Translations under genes and position numbers: made by a program
Origin: Rhizobium sp. Leaf306
GTDB taxonomy: Bacteria; Pseudomonadota; Alphaproteobacteria; Rhizobiales; Rhizobiaceae
Length of the DNA stretch: 64,000 bases
Assembly (NCBI RefSeq): GCF_001423425.1
Contig: NZ_LMNX01000001.1
Coordinates: 1,417,001 to 1,481,000 of the forward strand
Reading direction: 5' to 3'
Part shown: positions 17,768 to 26,911 of the stretch, in pieces
Layout: every line of letters starts with the position of its first letter
Numbering within the stretch: position 1 is the first letter of the stretch
Notes under the pieces: generated by a model
Told to the model about the DNA's origin: nothing
What the model saw: the letters and a program-made list of their open reading frames with translations, nothing else
The model's database searches: none

Positions 17768-18992
17768 GTTCAATCGTATAGAAGCCAACATTGATCGCTT
17801 CCTCCTCGAAGCCAGCCTCGCAATAGCAAAGGTAGTAGTCCCACAACCTACGGAAACGGCTGTCGAAACCGAGTTCCGCAATCTTCGGCCAGGCGGCGTG
17901 AAACCGCGTCCGCCACTCGGCCAGCGTCCGCGCATAGGACGCGCCAAAATGTTCGATGTCGCTGACGACAAGCCCGGATTTCTCAACGGCTGCCGTGAAC
18001 GCGCTGTCCGAGGGAAGAAACCCTCCCGGAAACACGTATTTCTGGATGAAATCCGGATTGCGCCGATAGGAATCGAAGCGGTCCTCGTTGATCGAGATCA
18101 CCTGCAAAACCGCACGGCCACCGGGCTTCAAACAGCGACGGATGGTGTCGAAATAAGCTGGCCAATAGGCCTCTCCGACCGCTTCGAACATCTCGATCGA
18201 GACGATCCGGTCGAATTGCCCTGATGTATCGCGGTAGTCCTGCAGTCGTAGATCGATCTGCCCCTCCACGCCGGCCTGCCGGATGCGCTCGTTTGCAAAG
18301 GCCAGCTGCGAAGGAGAAAGAGTAAGGCCGGTGACCCGGGCATTGACGTTCTGTGCGAGGTCCAAGGCAAGAGCGCCCCAGCCGCAGCCGATCTCGAGCA
18401 CGCTGTCGCCTTGGCTCATGGCGAGCTTTTCGCGGATACGCTCGAGTTTCTGACGCTGGGCATCTTCGAGAGACTGTCCCTGATGCTCGTAGAGCGCCGA
18501 GGAATAGAACATCGAAGGGTCTAGCCACTCAGCGTAGAACTCGTTGCCGAGATCGTAATGGGCCTCGATATTGCGTTTGCTGCCGCGCTTGGTATTGGCG
18601 TTGAGAAGATGCGACAGGCGAACCGCGATCCGGCCGAGATAGCCCCCATGGGTCGCAAGCGTCAGCCCATGCCGATTGCGTGCCGCAAACCGGATCACAT
18701 TGGTAAGATCAGGTGTCGTCCATTCCTGCTTGAGATATCCTTCTGCAAAGCCGATGTCGCCCGCATGCAGAACGCGGCTCAGCATCCGCCAGCGCTTGAT
18801 GACGATAACGGCGTCCGGCCCTTTTTCCGGCCCGGCCATCTCTATGGTGCGACCGGAAGGCAGCACAACGCGAATAGAACCGTAGCGGATACCGCTCAGC
18901 AGCCGGTTCACGACGCGCGCGCCGAAGCCGGCAACGCCAGCTCCGGGTGTGCGATCGGTCGTTACGGAGGTGAATTCGTCAGATTGGCTCAT
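17760..18992 (-). CDS. cfa: Cyclopropane-fatty-acyl-phospholipid synthase
   Basis: 410 residues. It should transfer a methylene group from SAM to a cis double bond of membrane phospholipid acyl chains. The N-terminal lipid-binding region (about 1-120) is followed by HYDLGNEFYAEWLDPSMFYSSALY (about 145-168). SAM motif I is VLEIGCGWGALALDLA (about 198-213), followed by SIEMFEAVG and KYVFPGGFLPS. Full family length is kept. The start overlaps the DUF1365 gene by 14 bases. The linkage with DUF1365 and an FAD-dependent oxidoreductase points to further processing of the modified acyl chain. Confidence 0.93.
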   Translation of the reverse strand: MSQSDEFTSVTTDRTPGAGVAGFGARVVNRLLSGIRYGSIRVVLPSGRTIEMAGPEKGPDAVIVIKRWRMLSRVLHAGDIGFAEGYLKQEWTTPDLTNVIRFAARNRHGLTLATHGGYLGRIAVRLSHLLNANTKRGSKRNIEAHYDLGNEFYAEWLDPSMFYSSALYEHQGQSLEDAQRQKLERIREKLAMSQGDSVLEIGCGWGALALDLAQNVNARVTGLTLSPSQLAFANERIRQAGVEGQIDLRLQDYRDTSGQFDRIVSIEMFEAVGEAYWPAYFDTIRRCLKPGGRAVLQVISINEDRFDSYRRNPDFIQKYVFPGGFLPSDSAFTAAVEKSGLVVSDIEHFGASYARTLAEWRTRFHAAWPKIAELGFDSRFRRLWDYYLCYCEAGFEEEAINVGFYTIEHA

Positions 18993-19794
18993 GGATTTCC
19001 ACTTTGCGTAGGGGAACAGCAGGAGTGACGGAGACGGGGTTTTCCGGTGGCTTTGGACGCTTGCGCAAACGCACGCCCTTGAGCCAGATTTTCAGTGCCT
19101 CCCAATGGATGCCGCCGACGACCCGGAGCGTCAGGAAGGGAATGGCGAAGAAGGCCTTCAGAAGCGCCCGGTCTGTCAGATCACGGCGGTGCGCGAGATG
19201 ACGGGCAGTCAGCATCGGCCCCTCGGCATCGAATGTATCGATCTTGATCGACAGCCGTTCGGACGGCGGCGTCACGCGAAAGGTATAGCGCTGGTCCATG
19301 TCCATGAACGGCGAGACATAAAATGCCTTGTCGCAGTGCTGGACGATCTCGCCGCCGACACGATTATCGGCCGGGATGAGGTAGCCATGGCGTTCGCCGA
19401 ACGTGTTGTCCACTTCCCACAGGATCGCCTTCACCTCGCCGTCGCGCCCGTAGCAGAAGAAGATGCTGAGCGGATTGAAGGCCCAGCCGAGTATTCTCGG
19501 CATGGTGAGAAGCTTGATCGACCCGCCATCAGGCTCGAGCCCTGCGGCGCGCATCCATTGCTCTATCTGGCCCCGAAGATCGGATCCCGAGCGGTCGCCG
19601 CGATCTCTTTGCCGAAACGAGAATAGATTGAACCGGTCGACGGAAAACAGTTTCAGGCCGCGATCAAGCGCGTCGAGCTCATCGAGATCGATCAGCAGCG
19701 AATAGATCCTGTAGGCCAGCCGATGCTCTTTCGGCCGCATGCGTGCATGCGTGACATGACCGGGATAAAGCGCCGACCGAAACGAAGCCGTCAT
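18979..19794 (-). CDS. DUF1365 domain protein, fatty-acid-modification partner
   Basis: 271 residues, soluble with no signal. Family features are YPGHVTHARMRPKEHRLAYRIY at the N-terminus, GWAFNPLSIFFCY in the middle, and FYVSPFMDMDQRYTF. DUF1365 proteins are encoded beside CFA synthases and flavin amine-oxidase-like proteins. In Rhodobacter the corresponding cluster belongs to the ECF-controlled singlet-oxygen response. The start overlaps the oxidoreductase stop by 4 bases (ATGA). The enzymatic role is not established here. Confidence 0.9.
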   Translation of the reverse strand: MTASFRSALYPGHVTHARMRPKEHRLAYRIYSLLIDLDELDALDRGLKLFSVDRFNLFSFRQRDRGDRSGSDLRGQIEQWMRAAGLEPDGGSIKLLTMPRILGWAFNPLSIFFCYGRDGEVKAILWEVDNTFGERHGYLIPADNRVGGEIVQHCDKAFYVSPFMDMDQRYTFRVTPPSERLSIKIDTFDAEGPMLTARHLAHRRDLTDRALLKAFFAIPFLTLRVVGGIHWEALKIWLKGVRLRKRPKPPENPVSVTPAVPLRKVEIHEPI

Positions 19795-21152
19795 GCCGTG
19801 ACCTCGATCGGAACGGTAGCGCCGAGCGGCCGGCGCACGATCCGGGCGCTTTCCTCGGCGACCTTCCAGGGACGCCGAACGCCGCCAAGATCTTCCGCGA
19901 CCGCCAGGCCTGCCTGGAGGCCGTCTTCATGGAAGCCCGAGCCGAAGTGGGCGCCGCAGAACCATGTGTTGCGCACACCCTGAAGCGACCAGATTTCCCG
20001 TTGTGCCCGCTCCGTTGCCATGTCGAAGATCGGATGCTCGTAGATCTCGCGTCGGATGACTGCGTCCTCGCGGGGCTGACGTGGGGGATTGAGTGTCACG
20101 AAGGTCGGCGGCGCATCGCCAAGCGGCTGCAGCTTGTTCATCCAGTAGGTGATGGCAGGCTGGACCTGCGCCTCGCCGGTCTTTGCCGAATAATTCCAGC
20201 TGGACCATGCGCCCTTGCGCTTCGGCATGAAGCTCTGGTCGCTGTGCAGAATCGCCTCGTTGCGGGAATAGCGGAAGGCACCCAGAATGCGTGTCTCGTG
20301 GTCATCAGCGTCCGACAGAAGACGACGTGCCTGATCTGCGTGGGTGGCGATCACCACCTCGTCGAATGCCTGCCATCCGTCCGGTCCGGTGGAAATTTCA
20401 ACACCGCCACCGGTTCGCCTGATCGCCTGGACGGGTGTCGACAGGCGAATGCGATCGCGAAAGTCAGCTGTCAGGCGATCCACATATTCCCGGCTTCCGC
20501 CCGTCACCGTGCGCCAGATTGGACGGTTCCAGAGTTCGAGCAGCCCGTGATTGCCACAGAAACGGACGAAGTTGACCGCGGGATACTCACCCACCTTACC
20601 CGCGGGCATCGACCATATCGCAGCCGCCATCGGGTAGAGATGGTCGTCGCGGAACGCCCGTCCGTAGTGATGTCGGTCGAGGTAGTCATCGAGTGACGAA
20701 CCGCCCATCGTCGACAGATCACGGGGAGCATTGCGGTAGAAGCGGACGAGATCGCGCATCATCGACCAGAAGCGTGGGCTGACGATGTTGGACTTCTGGG
20801 CGAACAGTCCGAACCCTGTGCCACCAGAATATTCGAAACCGCCATCGTCGAGCGAGACGGCGAAGGACATGCTGGAGGCCGTGGTTGGAACATCCAGATG
20901 ACGGAACAACGCCGTCAGATTAGGATAGGTCACCTCGTTATAAACGATGAAGCCGGTGTCGACGGAAACGGTTCTTCCCGATGCGTCGAAATCCACGGTA
21001 TGGCTGTGGCCGCCGATACGGTCGGCTGCCTCGAACATGGTAACATCGTGGGCCTTGGCCAGAAGCCATGCAGCGGACATGCCGGATATTCCACTGCCGA
21101 CAACTGCGATGCGTCGACGTCCCGAGGTCCTATGCGTCTCACGAATTGCCAT
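19791..21152 (-). CDS. FAD-dependent oxidoreductase, flavin amine-oxidase-like
   Basis: 453 residues from ATG 21152 (GGGGGA 5 bases upstream). The FAD-binding Rossmann motif VVGSGISGMSAAWLLA is at about 17-32, followed by FEAADRIGGHSHTVDFD. Near the C-terminus WFCGAHFGSGFHEDGLQAG is the second FAD signature. It belongs to the group of amine-oxidase-fold proteins clustered with CFA synthase and DUF1365, which probably oxidise or desaturate modified acyl chains. It is the first gene of the operon. An ECF-type promoter (21236-21208) ends 56 bases upstream of the start. Confidence 0.92.
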   Translation of the reverse strand: MAIRETHRTSGRRRIAVVGSGISGMSAAWLLAKAHDVTMFEAADRIGGHSHTVDFDASGRTVSVDTGFIVYNEVTYPNLTALFRHLDVPTTASSMSFAVSLDDGGFEYSGGTGFGLFAQKSNIVSPRFWSMMRDLVRFYRNAPRDLSTMGGSSLDDYLDRHHYGRAFRDDHLYPMAAAIWSMPAGKVGEYPAVNFVRFCGNHGLLELWNRPIWRTVTGGSREYVDRLTADFRDRIRLSTPVQAIRRTGGGVEISTGPDGWQAFDEVVIATHADQARRLLSDADDHETRILGAFRYSRNEAILHSDQSFMPKRKGAWSSWNYSAKTGEAQVQPAITYWMNKLQPLGDAPPTFVTLNPPRQPREDAVIRREIYEHPIFDMATERAQREIWSLQGVRNTWFCGAHFGSGFHEDGLQAGLAVAEDLGGVRRPWKVAEESARIVRRPLGATVPIEVTA

Positions 21153-21207
21153 ACAATTCCCCCAGCTCCCAAAGCAATCGATCACCTGCCCTGTGGGCTC
21201 TGTAATC

Positions 21208-21236
21208 ATTACGAGAGATTGAGATAGAGAGTTTCA
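21208..21236 (-). promoter_or_regulatory. ECF-type promoter for the FAD oxidoreductase-DUF1365-cfa operon
   Basis: Read on the - strand: TGAAAC (21236-21231), 17 bases, CGTAAT (21213-21208). The layout matches ECF sigma promoters (AAC-rich -35, CGT -10). The same hexamer pair and spacing recurs on the opposite strand for the divergent operon, which makes chance less likely. The sigma factor itself is not in the window. Confidence 0.7.
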
Positions 21237-21276
21237 CGCAATATCACTTCTTTTTGCGACATTTTTTCCAAGCCCA

Positions 21277-21305
21277 TGAAACTGATTGGCTATGTCAGCC
21301 GTAGA
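21277..21305 (+). promoter_or_regulatory. ECF-type promoter for the DUF1295-methyltransferase operon
   Basis: TGAAAC (21277-21282), 17 bases, CGTAGA (21300-21305). It is identical in the -35 hexamer, the spacing and the CGTA core to the divergent promoter at 21208-21236. The predicted transcript start is near 21312, about 38 bases before ATG 21350. Confidence 0.7.
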
Positions 21306-21349
21306 GGGACACAAAGAACGTGTCGGGCTTTCTACGTTCGAGGAGACCA

Positions 21350-22144
21350 ATGGATTACATTCACCTAATTTTTCTGGCGATAGGCCTGTCGCTGGCCATG
21401 GCGATCTCCTGGGCCGTACAGCGCGCGACAGGTGCGAGCGGCTGGATAGACACGATCTGGTCGCTGGCCGTCGGCGTCGGCGGCGTGACTGCGGCCTATC
21501 TGGCGGCCGGTCCCGTCGAGCGCCGCGTGACGGCAATCGTCATCGTCGCGGCCTGGTCGCTGAGGCTTGCCTTCCATATTGGCGCCCGCACGCGGCTCGG
21601 TGGCGAGGATCCCCGCTACGAAAAGCTTATCAAGGAATGGGGCGATCGCGCTTCCTTCCGCCTGTTCTATTTTCTCCAGATCCAGGCGGTCGCTGCCTTC
21701 ATTCTTGTGCTTGCAGTCTACTGCGCCGCTTCGAACCCGGCAGAATACCCGCAGGTGGGCGATCTTCTCGCGCTTGCCGTGGCAGCGATTGCCGTTATCG
21801 GCGAGATGGTAGCCGACGTTCAGCTCTCGAGATTCCGCAAGACGCCGGAAGCCAAGCGGGAAATCTGCCAGAGGGGGCTGTGGGCCTATTCCCGCCACCC
21901 TAACTATTTCTTCGAGTGGCTGTTCTGGTGCAGCTGGCCGCTGATGGCGCTTCCGGCGCTGGGCTTTGCCGCGATCGCGCTTCTCGCACCTGTGATGATG
22001 TACTGGCTGCTGGTGCACGTCTCCGGCATTCCGCCGCTTGAGGAACACATGCTGAAATCCCGGGGTGACCAGTTCCGTGCTGTCCAGGCACGCGTCAACG
22101 CATTTTTCCCCGGTCCGCGTCGATCCAAACTCTCAACACAATAA
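21350..22144 (+). CDS. DUF1295 membrane protein, steroid 5-alpha-reductase-like
   Basis: 264 residues from ATG 21350 (GAGGAG upstream). About seven membrane helices are predicted. The C-terminal region GLWAYSRHPNYFFEWLFWCSWPLMALP and PPLEEHMLKSRGDQFRAVQARVNAFFP is the conserved signature of the DUF1295/isoprenylcysteine-methyltransferase/5-alpha-reductase fold, which usually binds SAM or NADPH at the membrane. It is the first gene of the rightward operon and is followed 12 bases later by a CFA/CNMT-like methyltransferase. A reductase or methyltransferase step on a membrane lipid is inferred. Confidence 0.9.
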   Translation: MDYIHLIFLAIGLSLAMAISWAVQRATGASGWIDTIWSLAVGVGGVTAAYLAAGPVERRVTAIVIVAAWSLRLAFHIGARTRLGGEDPRYEKLIKEWGDRASFRLFYFLQIQAVAAFILVLAVYCAASNPAEYPQVGDLLALAVAAIAVIGEMVADVQLSRFRKTPEAKREICQRGLWAYSRHPNYFFEWLFWCSWPLMALPALGFAAIALLAPVMMYWLLVHVSGIPPLEEHMLKSRGDQFRAVQARVNAFFPGPRRSKLSTQ

Positions 22145-22156
22145 GGGAACGCCACG

Positions 22157-23185
22157 ATGAACATGCTGGCCTTTGCCATCAATACGGCTGAACGAGCACC
22201 CTTAAGCGATGGCGTGACGCTTGCCGGGATCGACTTTCTATGCGGTCGCACCAAGCGGAAGCTGGCCTCCACGCCGGCAACCGCCGAGGACGCGTTCGCA
22301 AGGTCGATGGCCGACTTTCCGATCGCCACCCATACGGATGATGCCAACCGCCAGCATTACGAACTGCCGCCAGAGTTCTTCAGCCTCGCTCTCGGTCCAC
22401 AGCGAAAATACTCCTGCGCATTGTATCTGGCTGACGATACAACGCTTGCGGAAGCGGAATCCTACGCGCTGGCCGAGACCGTGCGTCACGCGGAACTGAG
22501 TGATGGAATGGACATTCTCGAGCTCGGCTGCGGCTGGGGTTCGCTGTCGCTCTACATGGCCCAGCATTTTCCCAATGCCCGGATCACCTCCGTCTCCAAC
22601 TCGGCCCCGCAGCGTGAGCACATCCTCAGCGAAATCGAGCGGCTGAAGCTCGACAACCTCACCGTCATCACCGCCGACATGAACGACTTTTCGACGGATG
22701 AGACCTACGACCGGGTCGTTTCGGTGGAAATGTTCGAACACATGTCGAACTGGCGAGGCCTTATGGAGCGCACAAGAGGCTGGCTGAAGCCCGACGGAAA
22801 GCTGTTCCTGCACGTGTTCACCCACAAGGATCGGTCCTACCGGTTCGAGCACGACAACCCAGCTGACTGGATTGCCCACCATTTCTTCACCGGCGGCATC
22901 ATGCCCGCGCACGACCTGCCGCGGCGTTTCGATGATATTTTCACCGTCGAACAAGACTGGCGCTGGTCGGGTCTCAACTATCGCCGCACCGCGATGCATT
23001 GGCTTGAAAATTTCGATCGCGAGATCGGGCAAATCCAGCCGATCCTGAAGGATGTCTACGGCAAGGATGCCTGCCTCTGGCAGCGCCGCTGGCGTCTCTT
23101 CTTCCTTGCCACTGCCGGATTGTTCGGCCATGACAAGGGAGAGGTCTGGGGCGTTGGGCATTACCTGATGACACCCAAGCGGTAA
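22157..23185 (+). CDS. CFA/coclaurine N-methyltransferase-like SAM methyltransferase
   Basis: 342 residues. It has the CFA-like core but lacks the N-terminal lipid-binding domain of classical Cfa. Motifs are [24 protein letters not shown] (about 68-91), SAM motif [16 protein letters not shown] (about 117-132), [11 protein letters not shown], and [13 protein letters not shown]. The end ([25 protein letters not shown]) matches plant coclaurine N-methyltransferase-like proteins more closely than Cfa. It is co-transcribed with DUF1295, and the divergent operon carries a true cfa under the same promoter type. The substrate is probably an unsaturated acyl chain, but an amine is possible. Confidence 0.88.
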   Translation: MNMLAFAINTAERAPLSDGVTLAGIDFLCGRTKRKLASTPATAEDAFARSMADFPIATHTDDANRQHYELPPEFFSLALGPQRKYSCALYLADDTTLAEAESYALAETVRHAELSDGMDILELGCGWGSLSLYMAQHFPNARITSVSNSAPQREHILSEIERLKLDNLTVITADMNDFSTDETYDRVVSVEMFEHMSNWRGLMERTRGWLKPDGKLFLHVFTHKDRSYRFEHDNPADWIAHHFFTGGIMPAHDLPRRFDDIFTVEQDWRWSGLNYRRTAMHWLENFDREIGQIQPILKDVYGKDACLWQRRWRLFFLATAGLFGHDKGEVWGVGHYLMTPKR

Positions 23186-23204
23186 CATCTGCCGGGGGGT
23201 CGCG

Positions 23205-24239
23205 TTGCGCACATCAAAAGTCATCCACATCGTCAGCTGCCATGCGGAGGGCGAAGTCGGGGATGTCATCGTCGGCGGTGTACTGCCGCCGCCGGGCGAT
23301 ACACTCTGGGACCAGTCCCGCTTCATCGCCCGTGACGAAACGCTGCGCAACTTCGTGCTGAACGAGCCCCGTGGCGGTGTCTTCCGGCACGTGAACCTGC
23401 TGGTGCCGCCGAAGGATCCGCGCGCCCAGATGGGCTGGATCATCATGGAGCCCGCCGACACGCCACCGATGTCCGGCTCCAACTCCATCTGTGTTGCGAC
23501 CGTACTGCTCGACACCGGCATCATTCCCATGACCGAGCCGGTGACACGCATGACGCTCGAAGCGCCAGGCGGCCTGGTCGAGGTCACAGCGGAATGCCGC
23601 GACGGCAAGGCCGATCGGATCACGGTGCGCAACGTGCCATCCTTTACAGACAAGCTCGCAGTGTCGCTGGAAGTGGCCGGCTTCGGAACACTCACGGTCG
23701 ACACAGCCTATGGCGGCGACAGTTTCGTCATCGTCGATGCGGCTTCACTGGGGTTCGAGGTGAAACCCGACGAGGCACGCGAGATTGCAGAAGCGGGCGT
23801 GAAGATTACCGCGGCCGCCAATGAGCAGATCGGCTTTACCCATCCGGACAATGCCGGCTGGGACCACATTTCCTTCTGCCAGATTGTAACTCCCCTCACC
23901 CGGGAAAACGGCGTGCTGAGCGGTGCAAACGCCGTCGTCATCCAGCCGGGCAAGATCGACAGGTCTCCCACCGGTACGGGCTGCTCGGCGCGCATGGCGG
24001 TTCTCCATGCGCGTGGCGAGATGGCAATCGGCGAGACCTATATCGGCCGCTCGATCATCGGTTCGGAATTCCACTGCCGTATCGAGTCGACGACGCGTGT
24101 CGGTGATCGCGAGGCAATCTATCCGCTGATCTCCGGCCGCGCCTGGATTACCGGAACGCATCAATTGATGCTGGATCCGTCGGACCCTTGGCCGGGCGGT
24201 TACCGTCTTTCGGATACCTGGCCGAAGCTCGGAAGGTGA
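23205..24239 (+). CDS. Proline racemase family protein, probable hydroxyproline 2-epimerase
   Basis: 344 residues with a TTG start at 23205 (GGGGGG 5 bases upstream). The family converts trans-4-hydroxy-L-proline and its D-epimer, or dehydrates trans-3-hydroxyproline. The catalytic pair reads Ser/Cys: S90 in [10 protein letters not shown] and C260 in GTGCSARMA. Proline racemases and most 4-hydroxyproline epimerases have Cys/Cys, and dehydratases have Thr/Cys. Ser/Cys members have been linked to hydroxyproline epimerase activity, so epimerase is preferred. It begins 19 bases after the CFA-like gene and may be read from the same promoter. No other hydroxyproline-catabolism gene is nearby. Confidence 0.85.
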   Translation: MRTSKVIHIVSCHAEGEVGDVIVGGVLPPPGDTLWDQSRFIARDETLRNFVLNEPRGGVFRHVNLLVPPKDPRAQMGWIIMEPADTPPMSGSNSICVATVLLDTGIIPMTEPVTRMTLEAPGGLVEVTAECRDGKADRITVRNVPSFTDKLAVSLEVAGFGTLTVDTAYGGDSFVIVDAASLGFEVKPDEAREIAEAGVKITAAANEQIGFTHPDNAGWDHISFCQIVTPLTRENGVLSGANAVVIQPGKIDRSPTGTGCSARMAVLHARGEMAIGETYIGRSIIGSEFHCRIESTTRVGDREAIYPLISGRAWITGTHQLMLDPSDPWPGGYRLSDTWPKLGR

Positions 24240-24246
24240 AGCGGCG

Positions 24247-26115
24247 TCAAAAAACGACCGGATGGGTTTTGCCGGTCTGGACGTTGACGAGCCCCTCCGG
24301 CGCGTAATCGCTCGGGGCGACCAGCACCCAGCGCCAGGGTGCACAGGTGAGCGTCGCAAAGGCGAGACGCTCCGGGAAGCCTGCAGACCAGCGCGGATGG
24401 AAGCTCGGCTCGAACATCCACTCGACCTTTTCGCCCTCTGCATAGAGCACCTGCATCTCCTCATGCAGAGCGTCCGCCGACCGGCAGCTCATCAGCCCCG
24501 CCACCTCGTAGCGAACCCGCGCGACGACCTTTCCATCGCGAACCAATGCCCAGCCACCATCATTGGCAGCGACGGCGTTGACAGCTGCGGCCATCGCTTC
24601 GTCCGATGAGCCGACGCACCAGATATTGTGCTTGTCATGTGCCATGGAGCAGGCAAGCGCCGTATCCGGCGTCCGCGGCCCGCAGCCAAGCCAGAACATT
24701 TTCGACACCGCTCCCTTGCCCGAGAACCGGTCGATGATCGAGAACTTGGTGATGTTGCGATCGGCATCGCGCTGGACGAGCCCGTCTTCGACAGGAAGTT
24801 CGAAGGTCAGGAAATCATCCGTCCAGTGAAACGGTCGCAGCACCGCAGCCGTCATTGTCTGGCGGCCGGGGTGAGCGGCAATCGCGAAATCTGCGGCCGT
24901 CAGCTCACGGCCGATATTGATTGTCTTCGTTGCCCAGTCCGGCCAGTCGATTTTGGGCACCTCGGGCAGATAGCGCTTGCCATCAGAAACCTGGATGCCA
25001 TCGGCCCAGACCTTGGCGATCTCGAATTTCTCAACGTCGGACAGAAGCACGATATCGGCATAACGTCCCGGCGCGATCGTGCCCACCCAGGGCGTCAGGC
25101 GCATGTGACGGGCCGGATTGATGGTCACACACTGGATGGCGATCTCGGGCGCAAGGCCTGCCTCGATGGCGAGGCGAACATTGTAATCGGTGGCGCCGAG
25201 TTTCAGAGTATCGGAGGCGCTGCGATCGTCGGTCGTCAGCGCGATCTGCGACCAGTCGGCGAGGCCCTTCTCGAGGAGACCGGCGATAACCTCCGGCAAA
25301 CTGTGCGGGCGCAGTTCCATGAACAGGCCGCGGGTCAGCTTGTCCCAGAACTCCTCGACCGTCCAGGCTTCGTGATCCGATGCCAGACCGGCCGCGGCGA
25401 AAGCGTTGATCGTTGGGATGTCGCGAATGCCCGCCGCGTGACCTTCAACGACTCCGCGCTTCTCGAACGTTGCTCGGATCATGCCCCAGAGGCGGTCGTA
25501 GGAAGGGCTGGTTCTGTCCCACACGCCCGGCCAGTCCATCACCTCGTCGAGGCCCGCAACCATCAGGCTTTCGGACATGAACTGCTTTTGCTCGTCATAA
25601 CCGAGATACCCGCCGCCATGCTCGTAACCGGTGGGCGGCACGGCCGATCCGGGCAGCGGGAAGATCTTGAGCGGCGAGCCGGCGGTGCGGGCCTTCAGCC
25701 AGAATTCAAGCGTCTTTGCGCCGTTGACGTTCGAAAACTCATGGCTTGCCTCACAGGTCCAGGTATTGCCGCGGGGAAGAACGAGTGCTGCTTCCCATTC
25801 CGGTGTCAAATGCGAGCTTTCGATATGCTTGTGCACCTCTCCAAGCCCTGGAATGGCAGCCAGATCGGGTTCATGCACCCGGTGAGCGACGGTGCCCGGA
25901 TAGGATCCCGCATCGCCGACATAGGCAATGCGGCGGCCCTTGATGATGATTTCCTGATTCGTGCGCCATGTCCGCGTGCTGACATCGAGCAGCCGGCCTA
26001 CCCGGAGCGCCGTATCGGCTGGCAACTTGCCAAGTGCGACGAGCGTCAATTCCTGGCGAACCGCGATCTCGACATCAGAATCGAGGCCAATATCGTTGAT
26101 GGCGGGAGTATCCAA
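24247..26115 (-). CDS. Adenine deaminase-like amidohydrolase
   Basis: 622 residues from a TTG at 26115 (GAGGAG 8 bases upstream). The amidohydrolase barrel covers the first two thirds. Its metal motif is GLGEVHKHIESSHLTP, where most adenine deaminases have GxxDGHxHIESS. Later VEGHAAG, ALTTDDRSASD and GTIAPGRYADIVLL fit metal ligands and the beta-sandwich. A C-terminal adenine-deaminase domain follows from about residue 430. It should deaminate adenine or a related purine or pterin. The altered first motif makes the exact substrate uncertain. It lies 33 bases after the SURF1 gene and converges with the epimerase gene. Confidence 0.82.
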   Translation of the reverse strand: MDTPAINDIGLDSDVEIAVRQELTLVALGKLPADTALRVGRLLDVSTRTWRTNQEIIIKGRRIAYVGDAGSYPGTVAHRVHEPDLAAIPGLGEVHKHIESSHLTPEWEAALVLPRGNTWTCEASHEFSNVNGAKTLEFWLKARTAGSPLKIFPLPGSAVPPTGYEHGGGYLGYDEQKQFMSESLMVAGLDEVMDWPGVWDRTSPSYDRLWGMIRATFEKRGVVEGHAAGIRDIPTINAFAAAGLASDHEAWTVEEFWDKLTRGLFMELRPHSLPEVIAGLLEKGLADWSQIALTTDDRSASDTLKLGATDYNVRLAIEAGLAPEIAIQCVTINPARHMRLTPWVGTIAPGRYADIVLLSDVEKFEIAKVWADGIQVSDGKRYLPEVPKIDWPDWATKTINIGRELTAADFAIAAHPGRQTMTAAVLRPFHWTDDFLTFELPVEDGLVQRDADRNITKFSIIDRFSGKGAVSKMFWLGCGPRTPDTALACSMAHDKHNIWCVGSSDEAMAAAVNAVAANDGGWALVRDGKVVARVRYEVAGLMSCRSADALHEEMQVLYAEGEKVEWMFEPSFHPRWSAGFPERLAFATLTCAPWRWVLVAPSDYAPEGLVNVQTGKTHPVVF

Positions 26116-26148
26116 GGCGCGTTCTCCTCAAGATGAAATCGTTGCGGA

Positions 26149-26904
26149 TCAACCGGCCGCGCGCTGCAAGCGTCCGAAGAAGATCGCAGCACCGAGAGAC
26201 ATGATTGCGAGCGCAAACCAGGTCAGTGCGTAACTCAGATGACTGTTGGGAAATTGGATGACGGTCAGGCCGCCAACCGGATAGCCACCCGGGTTCGACG
26301 TTGCGTCCGCATCGATGAAATAGGGCATGACGCCCTGAAGACCGCGCGACGCGCTGATCGCTGCGACATCGCGCGAATACCAACGCTCGTTGCCCGGATC
26401 GTTCTCCCGCAGGAAGCCGCCGCCGGGTTCGGAGAGGCGGACAAGACCTGTGACGGCGGCTTCGCCGACGGTCTGGCTTTCAACCCGGGTTGAGGGATCC
26501 CTGCGGTCAGGGGGCACGAAGCCGCGATTGATCAGGATCGTCCTGCCGTCTTCAAGCTTCAGCGGCGTCACGACCCAGTATCCGGGCCCGAGCTTCGTCA
26601 CGGCCTGAACCAGCGCTTCCTTCGTGTGATCGAAGGACCCGGAGATGGCGACGTGGAGATATTCGATATCGTCAGGTGACTGGCCGGCTGCCGGAGGTGC
26701 CACCGGCGTTGCATGCACACGGGCGTCGACCCTTGCGATAAGATCGAGCTTCCATATCAGGCGTTGCACCTGCCAGGATCCGAGCGCCACGAAAATCAGC
26801 GTCGCGAAGACCAGAAACGCCCGCATGATATGGGAGCGAGAACGGGAAAGTGGCGCGGAATGACCCGCGCCACTTTGATTGGTGTCTGTCTCAACCGGTC
26901 TCAT
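26149..26904 (-). CDS. SURF1 family protein, terminal-oxidase assembly factor
   Basis: 251 residues. Two membrane helices are predicted, at about 27-45 (MRAFLVFATLIFVALGSWQVQRL) and 224-243 (LSYALTWFALAIMSLGAAIFF), flanking a periplasmic domain. The SURF1 signatures GxWQxxRLxWK and LINRGFVP (about 124-131) are present. SURF1 helps insert heme into heme-copper oxidases. It starts 7 bases after cyoD ends, with GAGG upstream, so it is the fifth gene of the quinol-oxidase operon. Confidence 0.93.
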   Translation of the reverse strand: MRPVETDTNQSGAGHSAPLSRSRSHIMRAFLVFATLIFVALGSWQVQRLIWKLDLIARVDARVHATPVAPPAAGQSPDDIEYLHVAISGSFDHTKEALVQAVTKLGPGYWVVTPLKLEDGRTILINRGFVPPDRRDPSTRVESQTVGEAAVTGLVRLSEPGGGFLRENDPGNERWYSRDVAAISASRGLQGVMPYFIDADATSNPGGYPVGGLTVIQFPNSHLSYALTWFALAIMSLGAAIFFGRLQRAAG

Positions 26905-26911
26905 GACCGCC

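Noticed and set aside
22238-23704. Long - strand open frame across the CFA-like and epimerase genes
   Set aside because: It crosses two well-supported + strand genes and has no family features.
24628-26136. Open frame of about 500 residues on the + strand opposite the adenine-deaminase-like gene
   Set aside because: Arg/His-rich composition with no recognisable domain. The opposite frame has clear amidohydrolase motifs.
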